Shown piece after piece: positions 1 through 6,628 of a DNA stretch of 14,119 bases (its first letter is position 1; each line of letters opens with the position of its first letter). This DNA comes from Ferroplasma sp037442045. Its GTDB lineage: Archaea; Thermoplasmatota; Thermoplasmata; Thermoplasmatales; Thermoplasmataceae. Location: the NCBI RefSeq assembly GCF_037442045.1, contig NZ_JBBIRC010000033.1, positions 1-14,119 of the forward strand. The letters run 5' to 3'. The notes under the pieces were generated by a model. It ran no database searches. It was not told where the DNA came from and worked only from the letters and a program-made list of their open reading frames with translations. The translations under genes and the position numbers were made by a program.

Positions 1-81
1 CGCCACGGGGGTGATTCGAACACCCGATCCACAAGGGAACCAGCTCTCAAGGCTGGCGCCGTACCACTGGGCCACCGTGGC
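1..81 (-). tRNA. tRNA-Ser (anticodon UGA)
   Basis: Read on the minus strand this folds into a complete class II tRNA. The acceptor arms are GCCACGG and CCGTGGC, with a 3-bp D stem. The anticodon stem CCAGC/GCTGG closes the loop CTTGAGA, so the anticodon is TGA (plus-strand bases 47-49). The T arm is GGGTG-TTCGAAT-CACCC. The 14-base variable region can form a short TCC/GGA stem, as expected for tRNA-Ser. The discriminator base is G, at base 1 of the window, so whether CCA is encoded cannot be seen. No intron is present. It begins 8 bases after the rpl15e stop codon, so it may be cotranscribed with that gene or driven by a promoter inside its end. Confidence 0.95.
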
Positions 82-89
82 ATTAAAAA

Positions 90-677
90 TTACTTGCGGA
101 GTCTTCCATTTGATCTTATAGAAGGCCTGCTTTTGCTGCTTCCCAGCCTTCCATGGCCAAGACCCCTGTTCTTATATGCTGCAGATGTCAGGCCACGGTA
201 TGCACGGCCTTTATTCTGTGGCTCTACTATCCATGAAATTTTTGGATCGTTGTAAATTGCTGGTGTAGCTTTGTCAATAAGTATTACTTCGTAATATTTG
301 TAAAGCCCATCTTCCCCAACATAATAAGAATTAAGCACTTCAGTGTTCGGATACTTATCTGCAACACGCTCTTCTGCTATTACCTGAATATTTTTCTTTA
401 ATGTCATCTTTGTATAGGCAAGCCTTCTTGGCCTTCTTCCTCCCATTATTTTAGGCTTGTGCTGGCCGCCTCTTCTGACTCTTGCCCTTACAACTATATA
501 TCCTTCTTTTGCCTTGTATCCCATATTTCTGGCCTTGTCTAACCTCGTGGGATGTTCTACTCTTTCGATAGCACCTCCTCTTCTCCATGATATCATTCTT
601 TCCTTCTGAAGACCATATATACTTGATTTTTTAAGATGTTTCCATTCATTTCTTATTAAACTGTATGAAGTTTCCAT
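90..677 (-). CDS. rpl15e: 50S ribosomal protein L15e
   Basis: This is a 195-residue basic protein of the archaeal/eukaryotic L15e family, a large-subunit protein that binds 23S rRNA. Family signatures are visible throughout: an N-terminal YSLIRNEWK, then RMISWRR, PTRLDKARNMGYKAKEG, VRRGGQHKPK, the GGRRPRR stretch, and a basic tail with GLGHGRLGSSKSRPS. A GTG nine bases upstream (686) is in frame, but I chose the ATG at 677. The family usually starts with Met and a few residues before the Y-x-x-IR motif. The palindromic TATA element centred near 707 also predicts a transcript start near 681, downstream of the GTG. The tRNA-Ser lies 8 bases past the stop. A pop5-like gene is divergent on the other side, echoing the L15e/RNase P gene neighbourhood known in other archaea. 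Confidence 0.96.
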   Translation of the reverse strand: METSYSLIRNEWKHLKKSSIYGLQKERMISWRRGGAIERVEHPTRLDKARNMGYKAKEGYIVVRARVRRGGQHKPKIMGGRRPRRLAYTKMTLKKNIQVIAEERVADKYPNTEVLNSYYVGEDGLYKYYEVILIDKATPAIYNDPKISWIVEPQNKGRAYRGLTSAAYKNRGLGHGRLGSSKSRPSIRSNGRLRK

Positions 678-700
678 ATTATTCACTTTTAGTTGTTACT

Positions 701-714
701 TCATTTATAAATGA
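701..714 (-). promoter_or_regulatory. rpl15e promoter, palindromic TATA element
   Basis: The minus strand reads TCATTTATAAATGA, a perfect 14-base palindrome with a TATA core. Its centre is about 26 bases upstream of position 681. That would give an rpl15e transcript beginning a few bases before the ATG at 677. Because it is palindromic, its orientation is assigned from the gene it precedes. Confidence 0.6.
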
Positions 715-775
715 TATTTATACATTTTTATTGAAGTGGAACAAATTATCAATCTTTTCAAACAAACGGTAAACA

Positions 776-800
776 TGATAAATTCAAAATAGTAAATATA
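776..800 (+). promoter_or_regulatory. Candidate pop5 promoter region (AT-rich, TATA-like)
   Basis: Two weak TATA-like stretches lie upstream of the TTG at 814: TGATAAATTC at 776-785 and AGTAAATATA at 791-800. The first would place a transcript start near 807, just ahead of the TTG. The second would place it near 823, inside the ORF. Neither is as good as the other promoters in the window, so the choice is open. Confidence 0.3.
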
Positions 801-813
801 CATTATGTAATTA

Positions 814-1083
814 TTGAAAGGATCTGTAATAAGAAAAAGATATATACTGGCATTATGGGACAGTGAACCGGAAAAAATGGATAGATACCTGTACAGTTCC
901 TATCAGATCAAGAGGAAATTTAAAAAAGAAAATTTTTCAATATATCTCTGCAATCAGTTAAATAAATCAACAATTTGCAGAATAATAGAGGAAAAGGGCG
1001 GCAATATAATAATCGTGAGCGGAACAATAAAAAAATGCAAAAGAGCTTTGCTGAATGCAATTGAAAGCAATATACATCAATAG
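814..1083 (+). CDS. rnp2: Ribonuclease P component 2 (Pop5/Rpp14 family), compact
   Basis: This is probably the archaeal Pop5 subunit of RNase P, the ribonucleoprotein that matures tRNA 5' ends. Two family landmarks are visible in the 89 residues: the N-terminal basic R-K-R-Y-I strand (residues 7-11) and the C-terminal VSGTIKKCKRAL segment (68-79), where SGTIK is highly characteristic. The middle is short, since family members are usually around 110-140 residues, and resemblance there is weak. The only in-frame start before R-K-R-Y is a TTG at 814. An in-frame ATG at 805 is followed at once by TAA. The gene is divergent from rpl15e, which fits the common archaeal linkage of L15e with RNase P genes. 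It ends 2 bases from the rfcL stop, tail to tail. The assignment rests on motif and context, not on overall similarity. Confidence 0.75.
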   Translation: MKGSVIRKRYILALWDSEPEKMDRYLYSSYQIKRKFKKENFSIYLCNQLNKSTICRIIEEKGGNIIIVSGTIKKCKRALLNAIESNIHQ

Positions 1084-1085
1084 TG

Positions 1086-2342
1086 TTATTTACTCGAGCG
1101 CTGTTTTTCTATGATACCCAGGATTGCTGTTAAAAACGAATATAGCTTTTTATCCTTCTGCCTTACAATATGGTAAAACCACATATTTTTTGATATTATA
1201 GCAATCGATGCATGTGAAATAGCGGCCATTCTGTTTGAAAATATCAGTGTGTTGTATAATTCCATATTCTTTTTCCGCATTCCAAGTTTTTTAATATAGG
1301 ATGGAAAGTTGTATTTTACATAATGGCTATTTCTTTTTTTTGCCATTAATGAAATGCCGCCTGTTATTTCCATAGCATAATTTGAAAGTGCGAAATCCCT
1401 GAATCTGTTTCCGTAATAAACATCTGCAATAGAGATCATATCATACACATTCATCACATCTTCTGGATCAGTGTACTCATAAGGTATGTTTTCATCTATC
1501 CATTTCATGTAAAAATCTGTGTCTTCATCCATTTTATAAAGGGATGAAAGGATCTGGCTGTAATCTTCTTTGCGAAATGTATCCGATGTCAGATAGTATA
1601 TAGATTCACTTGAATCCCTGAAATTTTCTCCATAATTAATTTCTATGGACTTATACAGGTACAGATCGTTAATCATGGCCCTGATATCCGGTTCGTTTGC
1701 TTTAATAATTTCATTTATCTGCAAATCACTTATGTTTATATTCTCTTTCATGCCGATATCCTTCAGGATTTTGTGTGCACCAGTAAAGAATGTTTTATAG
1801 TTGCTTTCATTCTTTCTTTTATATGGAGCCATTTCAATAGGAAGAGACCTGGAGATTATATCATTTGCATAATTTTTCGACCTAAAAGAGTAATAATCAT
1901 TCATGGTGATTACAATTGGATTCTTTGTATTCTTTATAATTTCAAGAAGTTCTGACATGCCACCGGTATCCCCGCCGGATGCTTTATTCCGCGATTCAAA
2001 TATATTGTCAGCCTCATCTATAAGTATAATTCTGTCAGGAGTTTTTCCATAAATCTCGAAAAGGTCATGGTATTCTGAAGCCATGAGGGCAATTTTCTTC
2101 ATGCTTTCCTTATTTCTCTGCTCCGATGCATTCATTTCCACAACAGGTATCCCCGCATAACTGGCTATTGCATATGCTGCACTAGTTTTTCCTATTCCCT
2201 GCTGACCCCAAAGTATGAGTGCTTTTTTTGTTTCGGAATGCTGAAGCCATGAATCAATCCACGACACCATAGCATGCCGCGTTTCATTGCTTAAAAGCAA
2301 TCCGTTTAAATCTGTCGGACGGTACTGATCAGCAAGTGACAT
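1086..2342 (-). CDS. rfcL: Replication factor C large subunit (clamp loader ATPase)
   Basis: RfcL joins with small subunits to form the pentameric clamp loader that opens PCNA and places it on primed DNA. The 418-residue protein has the AAA+ landmarks in order. These are an N-terminal YRP box, Walker A GQQGIGKT (46-53), the RFC motif MNASEQRN, Walker B IILIDEAD (105-112), sensor 1 with IVITMND (143-149) and a sensor 2 arginine in DIRAMINDL (R221). The helical C-terminal half is lysine-rich and ends EKQRSSK. I see no PCNA-interacting (QxxIxxFF-type) motif there, although many archaeal RfcL proteins carry one. I chose the ATG at 2342 over a TTG one codon earlier, since MSLADQYRP fits the family start. 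The ATG shares one base with the TGA of the upstream tRNA-binding gene (TGATG), suggesting translational coupling. Confidence 0.95.
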   Translation of the reverse strand: MSLADQYRPTDLNGLLLSNETRHAMVSWIDSWLQHSETKKALILWGQQGIGKTSAAYAIASYAGIPVVEMNASEQRNKESMKKIALMASEYHDLFEIYGKTPDRIILIDEADNIFESRNKASGGDTGGMSELLEIIKNTKNPIVITMNDYYSFRSKNYANDIISRSLPIEMAPYKRKNESNYKTFFTGAHKILKDIGMKENINISDLQINEIIKANEPDIRAMINDLYLYKSIEINYGENFRDSSESIYYLTSDTFRKEDYSQILSSLYKMDEDTDFYMKWIDENIPYEYTDPEDVMNVYDMISIADVYYGNRFRDFALSNYAMEITGGISLMAKKRNSHYVKYNFPSYIKKLGMRKKNMELYNTLIFSNRMAAISHASIAIISKNMWFYHIVRQKDKKLYSFLTAILGIIEKQRSSK

Positions 2343-2668
2343 CAATGGGCCTTCGTTCCTGGTGCAATATCCCTGTCAGGTTTTAAAAGAGAAACGCCTT
2401 TTTCATCCTCAACTGCAAGCAGCATTCCCTGGCTTTCCAGGCCCATAAACTTTGCAGGTGCAAGATTATTTATTACAATTAATTCTTTTCCTAACATTTC
2501 ATCAGGAGAATAGTAATTTGAGATGCTGGAAATAATCTGTTTTTTCTGGTCACCCAGATCAACAATGATTTTTAACAAATTCCTGGATTTTTCTACTTTT
2601 TCACATTCTATTACCTTTCCTACTCTTAAATCAACTTTATGGAATTCATCAATACTTATTTCGTCCAT
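2342..2668 (-). CDS. MetRS beta-type tRNA-binding domain protein (EMAP/Trbp111 fold)
   Basis: This is a stand-alone, 108-residue OB-fold tRNA-binding protein of the kind found as the C-terminal domain, or a separate beta subunit, of methionyl-tRNA synthetase. It resembles CsaA, Trbp111 and EMAPII proteins. The diagnostic segments are present: DLRVGKV near residue 13, NLLKIIVDLGD with IISSIS (30-50), and a NLAPAKFMGLESQGMLLA stretch (68-85) that is the strongest family signature. The whole protein is this one domain, with no catalytic MetRS module in the window. It likely increases the affinity of a separately encoded MetRS for tRNA by dimerising. It has its own TATA element 20-odd bases upstream, and its stop overlaps the rfcL start, so the two are probably one transcript. 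A general chaperone-like CsaA role is the alternative. Confidence 0.9.
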   Translation of the reverse strand: MDEISIDEFHKVDLRVGKVIECEKVEKSRNLLKIIVDLGDQKKQIISSISNYYSPDEMLGKELIVINNLAPAKFMGLESQGMLLAVEDEKGVSLLKPDRDIAPGTKAH

Positions 2669-2684
2669 ATCCTGTATTTTTCCT

Positions 2685-2697
2685 ATATATTATAAAC
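2685..2697 (-). promoter_or_regulatory. Promoter of the tRNA-binding gene and rfcL (TATA box)
   Basis: The minus strand carries TTTATAATATATA, centred about 24-26 bases upstream of the ATG at 2668. This fits a leaderless or near-leaderless transcript. It sits directly after the flippase stop codon (2698), in a 29-base gap. Confidence 0.6.
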
Positions 2698-4221
2698 TTA
2701 TTCATCCTTCATTGCTTTTTTAAAAGAAAACGGATTAAGTGCTTTAACAAATATCATGATTTGTTTGAAAGTTATCTGCTTAATTATTATTGCAAATGCC
2801 AGAAATATAACTACCGATACAGATGCCACTGGAATAAATAAGAAGATGCTATAAACTTTTATATAAAGAGTTATCCCAATAAGGAAAATTAACTGTGCGC
2901 CTGCCGGTATGGTCTGCATAAATATCCTCAAATCTGGCTTCATACTTTCAGCACGAATAACTACAAATCTGTATGCCACTGTTTCGAATGCTATGCTAAT
3001 AAAGGTACTCACGGCACCGCCAAGAACACCCATTGAAAATAAGCTCACACCAAATATTTCAGGAGGTATCAGGAGCAAATCCAGAATAATATTAATTGAC
3101 AATGCTATTATTGTAATCTTTCCTATTTTCCCTGTTAAGCCACGTGCAACCAGGCTTGAAGAATATGCAGTATTAATTGCAACAAGGTACGCTGCCATTG
3201 TAAGGAATATAAATATATCCGAATAAGGGATCAGTGCAGCAGACCATAGATTTACAACATATGTACTCAAACCTATAAAAATAATAACCAGTGGAAGAAT
3301 AAACAGCGATATGGTCCGTTCAAAAAATGAAATATCCCCCTGGAATTTATTATTGTCTGAATGCCTGCTTTTCATGAGCAACGGAATAAAAAATATGCTA
3401 ATCGTGCCTGCAAAAGTTGTTATTGGGCCTGATATTTTCTGAAGGCTGGCAAAGGCGCCGGTTGCCACAGCATGCCAGTAAAATTCAATTAAAACCTTAT
3501 CTATATTCCCACTTACAGTTCCTATGACAGCAGCAAGAGCAAGGGGATACGCCAGTTTTGTATATTTTTTAAAAAGTATCATTGATGGCTTATTAATTTT
3601 CCAGGGCCGGCCAAGAAGAAAAGATGCTATGAAATATACAAAATAGGAAATACTGTAAATAATAGCCATTATAATTGCAGCACCAACTGTATTATAGCCA
3701 GGAATTTTCAATAAATATACAATTCCAAGAATGATAAATAGAGAATTTCGCATAAGAGCCTCGATTATCTGCGGTATGGACATTCTGGCAGATTTAAGTT
3801 TAGAATTATAATATAGATACGGTATATCCTTCAAACGGCCGAAGAAGAAATATGGAAGCAGTAATATTATTGTATATATTTCAATGTTGTTTTCAAATCC
3901 CCTGTGAAGAATATACAACCATATAAAAAGCGATCCAAGTACAATTGCTATGGTAAGCATAGTCTGTGCCATTCTTATAGCCAGAAATGTTCCGTTGCAT
4001 GACCCTTCATCATAGTTTCCGGAAGAAAGATATCTCAGGTGTGCGGTTCCGTAGCCAAGGTCTCCGGCTATGCTCAACACACCTATAAAAGCCATTGCGA
4101 AACTCAGATATCCCCATTCCTGCAGGCCGACATACCTGATAATAAAAAATAATCCTATGTATCCAAATAAAGAATTCACTATTTGTCCGAATACAAGCAT
4201 GGGTGATTTTTTTGCAATCAA
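2698..4221 (-). CDS. Polysaccharide flippase-like membrane protein (MOP superfamily, Wzx/MATE type)
   Basis: This 507-residue protein is almost entirely hydrophobic and should cross the membrane about 12-14 times. Its N-terminus has a lysine pair, then a long hydrophobic segment and G-x-G-Y-G-T-A / L-R-Y-L, as in Wzx-type O-antigen flippases and archaeal AglR-like proteins. These proteins move lipid-linked oligosaccharides across the membrane for surface glycan or protein N-glycosylation. No glycosyltransferase or glycan gene lies nearby, so the substrate is unknown. The start is uncertain. The TTG at 4221 keeps the basic IAKKSP segment typical before the first helix. A TATA-like AAATTTATATGC at 4230-4240, however, predicts a transcript start near 4208 and would favour the ATG at 4200, giving 500 residues. 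Confidence 0.85.
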   Translation of the reverse strand: MIAKKSPMLVFGQIVNSLFGYIGLFFIIRYVGLQEWGYLSFAMAFIGVLSIAGDLGYGTAHLRYLSSGNYDEGSCNGTFLAIRMAQTMLTIAIVLGSLFIWLYILHRGFENNIEIYTIILLLPYFFFGRLKDIPYLYYNSKLKSARMSIPQIIEALMRNSLFIILGIVYLLKIPGYNTVGAAIIMAIIYSISYFVYFIASFLLGRPWKINKPSMILFKKYTKLAYPLALAAVIGTVSGNIDKVLIEFYWHAVATGAFASLQKISGPITTFAGTISIFFIPLLMKSRHSDNNKFQGDISFFERTISLFILPLVIIFIGLSTYVVNLWSAALIPYSDIFIFLTMAAYLVAINTAYSSSLVARGLTGKIGKITIIALSINIILDLLLIPPEIFGVSLFSMGVLGGAVSTFISIAFETVAYRFVVIRAESMKPDLRIFMQTIPAGAQLIFLIGITLYIKVYSIFLFIPVASVSVVIFLAFAIIIKQITFKQIMIFVKALNPFSFKKAMKDE

Positions 4222-4228
4222 TAAAACT

Positions 4229-4240
4229 GCATATAAATTT
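4229..4240 (-). promoter_or_regulatory. Candidate flippase promoter (TATA-like)
   Basis: AAATTTATAT on the minus strand, centred near 4234, lies between the DUF302 stop and the flippase start. The predicted transcript start near 4208 falls between the two possible start codons (TTG 4221 and ATG 4200). Confidence 0.4.
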
Positions 4241-4253
4241 CAGCCAATAAACT

Positions 4254-4634
4254 TTATGAATTTATTTGATCCAGAAGCTCAATTAACTGTTTTTCATACT
4301 TTTCTGCTATTTTTCCATCGCTGCCAAGATATTCTCTGGAAAGCACAGATGGTTTTGGCATTAAAACCCTTGTATTTTTGCCATGTTGTATAAGAACGAC
4401 TTTACATGGTATAAATGCACCCACATCGGCATTCTCATTTATAAGTTCAACAGCTGCAAGTGGATAGCACACATCAAGTATGTAATATGGTTCTATATTT
4501 TTGCCCATCTTCGTGAATATCTCTTTTAAATCAAAATAAGACATAACAATCCAGTTAGCATCCTTCAACATTTTATGAATTTCCCCAAATACTTCTTCTG
4601 CATTTTTATTATAAGTTTTTTCATACGAGTACAT
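4254..4634 (-). CDS. DUF302 domain protein
   Basis: This is a soluble 126-residue protein matching the DUF302 (TT1751-like) family, whose biochemical role is not established. The family pattern is visible: a predicted N-terminal strand-helix-strand with the first helix around residues 12-27, then YYILDVCYP (50-58) and GAFIPCKVVL (72-81). The last two are the conserved 'vCnP' and 'lPC' segments, with cysteines at 56 and 77 that could bind a ligand or metal. There is no signal peptide or membrane segment. A TATA box lies about 23 bases before the ATG, in the 30-base gap after the PIN-ATPase gene, so it probably has its own leaderless promoter. The neighbours (PIN-ATPase upstream, flippase downstream) give no clear functional hint. 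Confidence 0.82.
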   Translation of the reverse strand: MYSYEKTYNKNAEEVFGEIHKMLKDANWIVMSYFDLKEIFTKMGKNIEPYYILDVCYPLAAVELINENADVGAFIPCKVVLIQHGKNTRVLMPKPSVLSREYLGSDGKIAEKYEKQLIELLDQINS

Positions 4635-4650
4635 GATATTGTATTGCGGG

Positions 4651-4663
4651 AAAATATATAAAC
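4651..4663 (-). promoter_or_regulatory. DUF302 gene promoter (TATA box)
   Basis: The minus strand reads GTTTATATATTTT, centred near 4657. That predicts transcription from about 4631-4634, at the ATG itself, implying a leaderless mRNA. The box abuts the stop codon of the PIN-ATPase gene at 4665. Confidence 0.6.
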
Positions 4664-4664
4664 T

Positions 4665-6485
4665 TCATTTAGCAATTTTATTTAATTCCGGCTCATCCAT
4701 TACCATATACTGGAGCCGCTTCCCCTGTTTTATGTATTTATATACAGTATTTCCAGTATCGCTGTTAAGCCTTAATTTTATCATTCCCTTTGAAGAACTG
4801 CGTGCCGATAGAACAGAAATATTATCCACATAAAGTTTTACCGGTTTATTCCTTGCTCCAACATCAATAAATATTGTTTTGTTTTTTATTTCTATTACTG
4901 CATCCTGCATAATGTTAACATCATCAGAAAGGGTGTCAACATCTATTTTAATTCCATATGATTTTTCAAGCCCGTTTACTGTTTCCCCCTTTCTTCCAAT
5001 TAATCTTGGTATTTTAGCATCGGGAACCTTTATTATTGCTTTTCCCTCGGAAACAATCTGGACATCAACATGTTCTGTATCAAGTAGCCTCATCATGTCA
5101 TCCCTGATTTTAGCTGCAGCCAGGGCAAATAGTGGATTCACTAAGTTTTGTGCATCGCCAACAGGCACAACAACTATCTGATTTCCGAATGTATATATTT
5201 CACTTACTGGCTTATTTTTTAAGAAATCCTTTATAACTATTACCGGCCTGGTTAAATCTTCCTGGCTCAATCCATATGGAACTTTTACTTCATAATCTGT
5301 TGTGAGAACCTGGGATACTTTACCAGCTTCTATGAAAAGAACTGTATCAACTACCTGCGGTATCAATCCCAGTTCGATTCTTCCTACAAATCTCTGAATT
5401 GCATCTATTGCCCGTGTTGAATGGACAACACCTACCATTCCAACGCCTGCAAGCCTCAGATCGGCATAGACTTTAAAATCCGAAGTAACCCTCATTTCAT
5501 CAAACACAGTATAATCCTCTCTGACAAGAAGAAGTATATCGCCAGTTTTTTCCATGTCGCCTTCAAGGGAAGTATACTGTGTGATGCTGTCATTAACCTG
5601 TAAATCCCTTGGTTTTTCCATGGTTTTTACTATTTTATTTGTAGAAGCATAGTATTCGGCCAGTGCAGTTACAAAAGTACTCTTTCCTGCTCCTGGAGAC
5701 CCAGCAACCAGAATTCCATTTGCTTTGTTCTGTAATCTTTCGATTACCTTTTTATCAAGCTTATAGTCTTCTATTGATGTTTTTACCACCGGCCTTACTG
5801 CAGTTATCTCCATTATATCAGAAAATGGAGGCCTTGTTATGACTATACGCATATTTCTGAGCTGTATGACGGTTGCACCATACATATCCATTTCTATAAA
5901 TGATTGATCCTCAAATTTGCCTCTCTGCACAATATTATAAGCTATTTTTTCAAGTTCACGGTAGGAAACCGTATAATCCAGTTCCTTTAATGCAACTTCT
6001 CCAGGTTTCCCTGTTTTTATAAGTGGCTTCATCCCAGCTTTCAAGTGTACTGAAGAGGCATTTTCATCAAAAAATTCTTCAATACCCCTGACGTCTTTTT
6101 CTTCGCCCTTAATATAAACAACATTTATTCCCTTTATCGATGCTATAATGCTCTGTATATGGTCGCCAGTGACAAGAACAGCATTGTTATCCAGTGCTAT
6201 ATTCCTGATTATATTATCTATTTCACCGCTGTGCGCATTCTTTATCTGCCATTCCATTGGGCGGTTTCCCATAATATCGATGTAAATTTTTCCTGAATCC
6301 GATAATTCCCTTAATTTCTTAAGTTCTTCAAGTGCAGTAAATCCAATTGACCTGCCTTCATTTGCTTGATGCTCAATTTCTGCAATCATGGCTTCGGCAA
6401 GTATGACTCTTGCTTCTGATTTGGTTGAAATATATTCTCTGAATTTTCCGCTTACTATTACTGATGTATCTGGTACGTAATCCAC
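4665..6485 (-). CDS. PIN-domain / PilT-type ATPase / KH-domain protein (PINA family, putative Holliday junction ATPase)
   Basis: This is a 606-residue three-domain protein. Residues 1-125 are a PIN nuclease-like domain, with D6 in VPDTSVI, glutamates near 36-38, D90 and D108 in VTGDH as candidate metal ligands. Residues about 160-425 are a secretion-ATPase/PilT-like core. It has Walker A GSPGAGKST (262-270), Walker B FDE (328-330), and a VHST histidine box (354-357) followed by arginines 359, 365 and 369. Residues about 480-530 are a KH domain with the GxxG loop as GRKG (497-500). This architecture is the conserved archaeal COG1855 family. Its Sulfolobus member, PINA, is reported to promote Holliday junction branch migration. 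The start is the GTG at 6485: the PIN aspartate lies only five residues in, and the TATA centre is 26 bases upstream. Tail residues after 530 are a further basic segment of unclear role. Confidence 0.92.
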   Translation of the reverse strand: MDYVPDTSVIVSGKFREYISTKSEARVILAEAMIAEIEHQANEGRSIGFTALEELKKLRELSDSGKIYIDIMGNRPMEWQIKNAHSGEIDNIIRNIALDNNAVLVTGDHIQSIIASIKGINVVYIKGEEKDVRGIEEFFDENASSVHLKAGMKPLIKTGKPGEVALKELDYTVSYRELEKIAYNIVQRGKFEDQSFIEMDMYGATVIQLRNMRIVITRPPFSDIMEITAVRPVVKTSIEDYKLDKKVIERLQNKANGILVAGSPGAGKSTFVTALAEYYASTNKIVKTMEKPRDLQVNDSITQYTSLEGDMEKTGDILLLVREDYTVFDEMRVTSDFKVYADLRLAGVGMVGVVHSTRAIDAIQRFVGRIELGLIPQVVDTVLFIEAGKVSQVLTTDYEVKVPYGLSQEDLTRPVIVIKDFLKNKPVSEIYTFGNQIVVVPVGDAQNLVNPLFALAAAKIRDDMMRLLDTEHVDVQIVSEGKAIIKVPDAKIPRLIGRKGETVNGLEKSYGIKIDVDTLSDDVNIMQDAVIEIKNKTIFIDVGARNKPVKLYVDNISVLSARSSSKGMIKLRLNSDTGNTVYKYIKQGKRLQYMVMDEPELNKIAK

Positions 6486-6503
6486 ACTAGTTAATTGTTT
6501 ATT

Positions 6504-6517
6504 ATTATTTAAATAAT
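6504..6517 (-). promoter_or_regulatory. PIN-ATPase gene promoter, palindromic TATA element
   Basis: ATTATTTAAATAAT is a perfect 14-base palindrome centred at 6510.5, almost exactly 26 bases upstream of the GTG at 6485. This fits a leaderless transcript and supports the GTG start. It lies in the 143-base divergent spacer shared with pheS. Confidence 0.6.
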
Positions 6518-6596
6518 TTTAAATTTCTTAAAAATACGAAATATAAAGCATTTTAAGCATATATTCAAATTTATAGCAAATATGAGTGTGTTCAAA

Positions 6597-6610
6597 AATT
6601 ATTTAATATA
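6597..6610 (+). promoter_or_regulatory. pheS promoter (TATA box)
   Basis: The TATA-like stretch ending in TTTAATATA is centred near 6603-6604. This places transcription at about 6629-6630, coinciding with the pheS ATG, so the mRNA is probably leaderless. The rest of the spacer (6518-6596) is AT-rich and holds only a short AAGCAT direct repeat at 6546 and 6555. Confidence 0.6.
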
Positions 6611-6628
6611 CTAACTATTTAAGGTATA

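Noticed and set aside
2909..3226. A 105-codon plus-strand ORF.
   Set aside because: It is antisense to the flippase, which has clear family features over the same bases. The translation has no recognisable motif.
4070..4393. A 107-codon plus-strand ORF spanning the flippase/DUF302 junction.
   Set aside because: It runs antisense across two supported genes and has no protein-family features or promoter.
6546..6560. A direct repeat of AAGCAT in the pheS/PIN-ATPase spacer as a possible regulator site.
   Set aside because: Six bases repeated twice in AT-rich DNA is too weak to support a site.
6582..6614. A ten-codon ORF (ATG to TAA) upstream of pheS that might be a leader peptide controlling the synthetase gene.
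   Set aside because: It has a single Phe codon and no hairpin pair, and the best pheS TATA box lies inside it, so the transcript would start after it.
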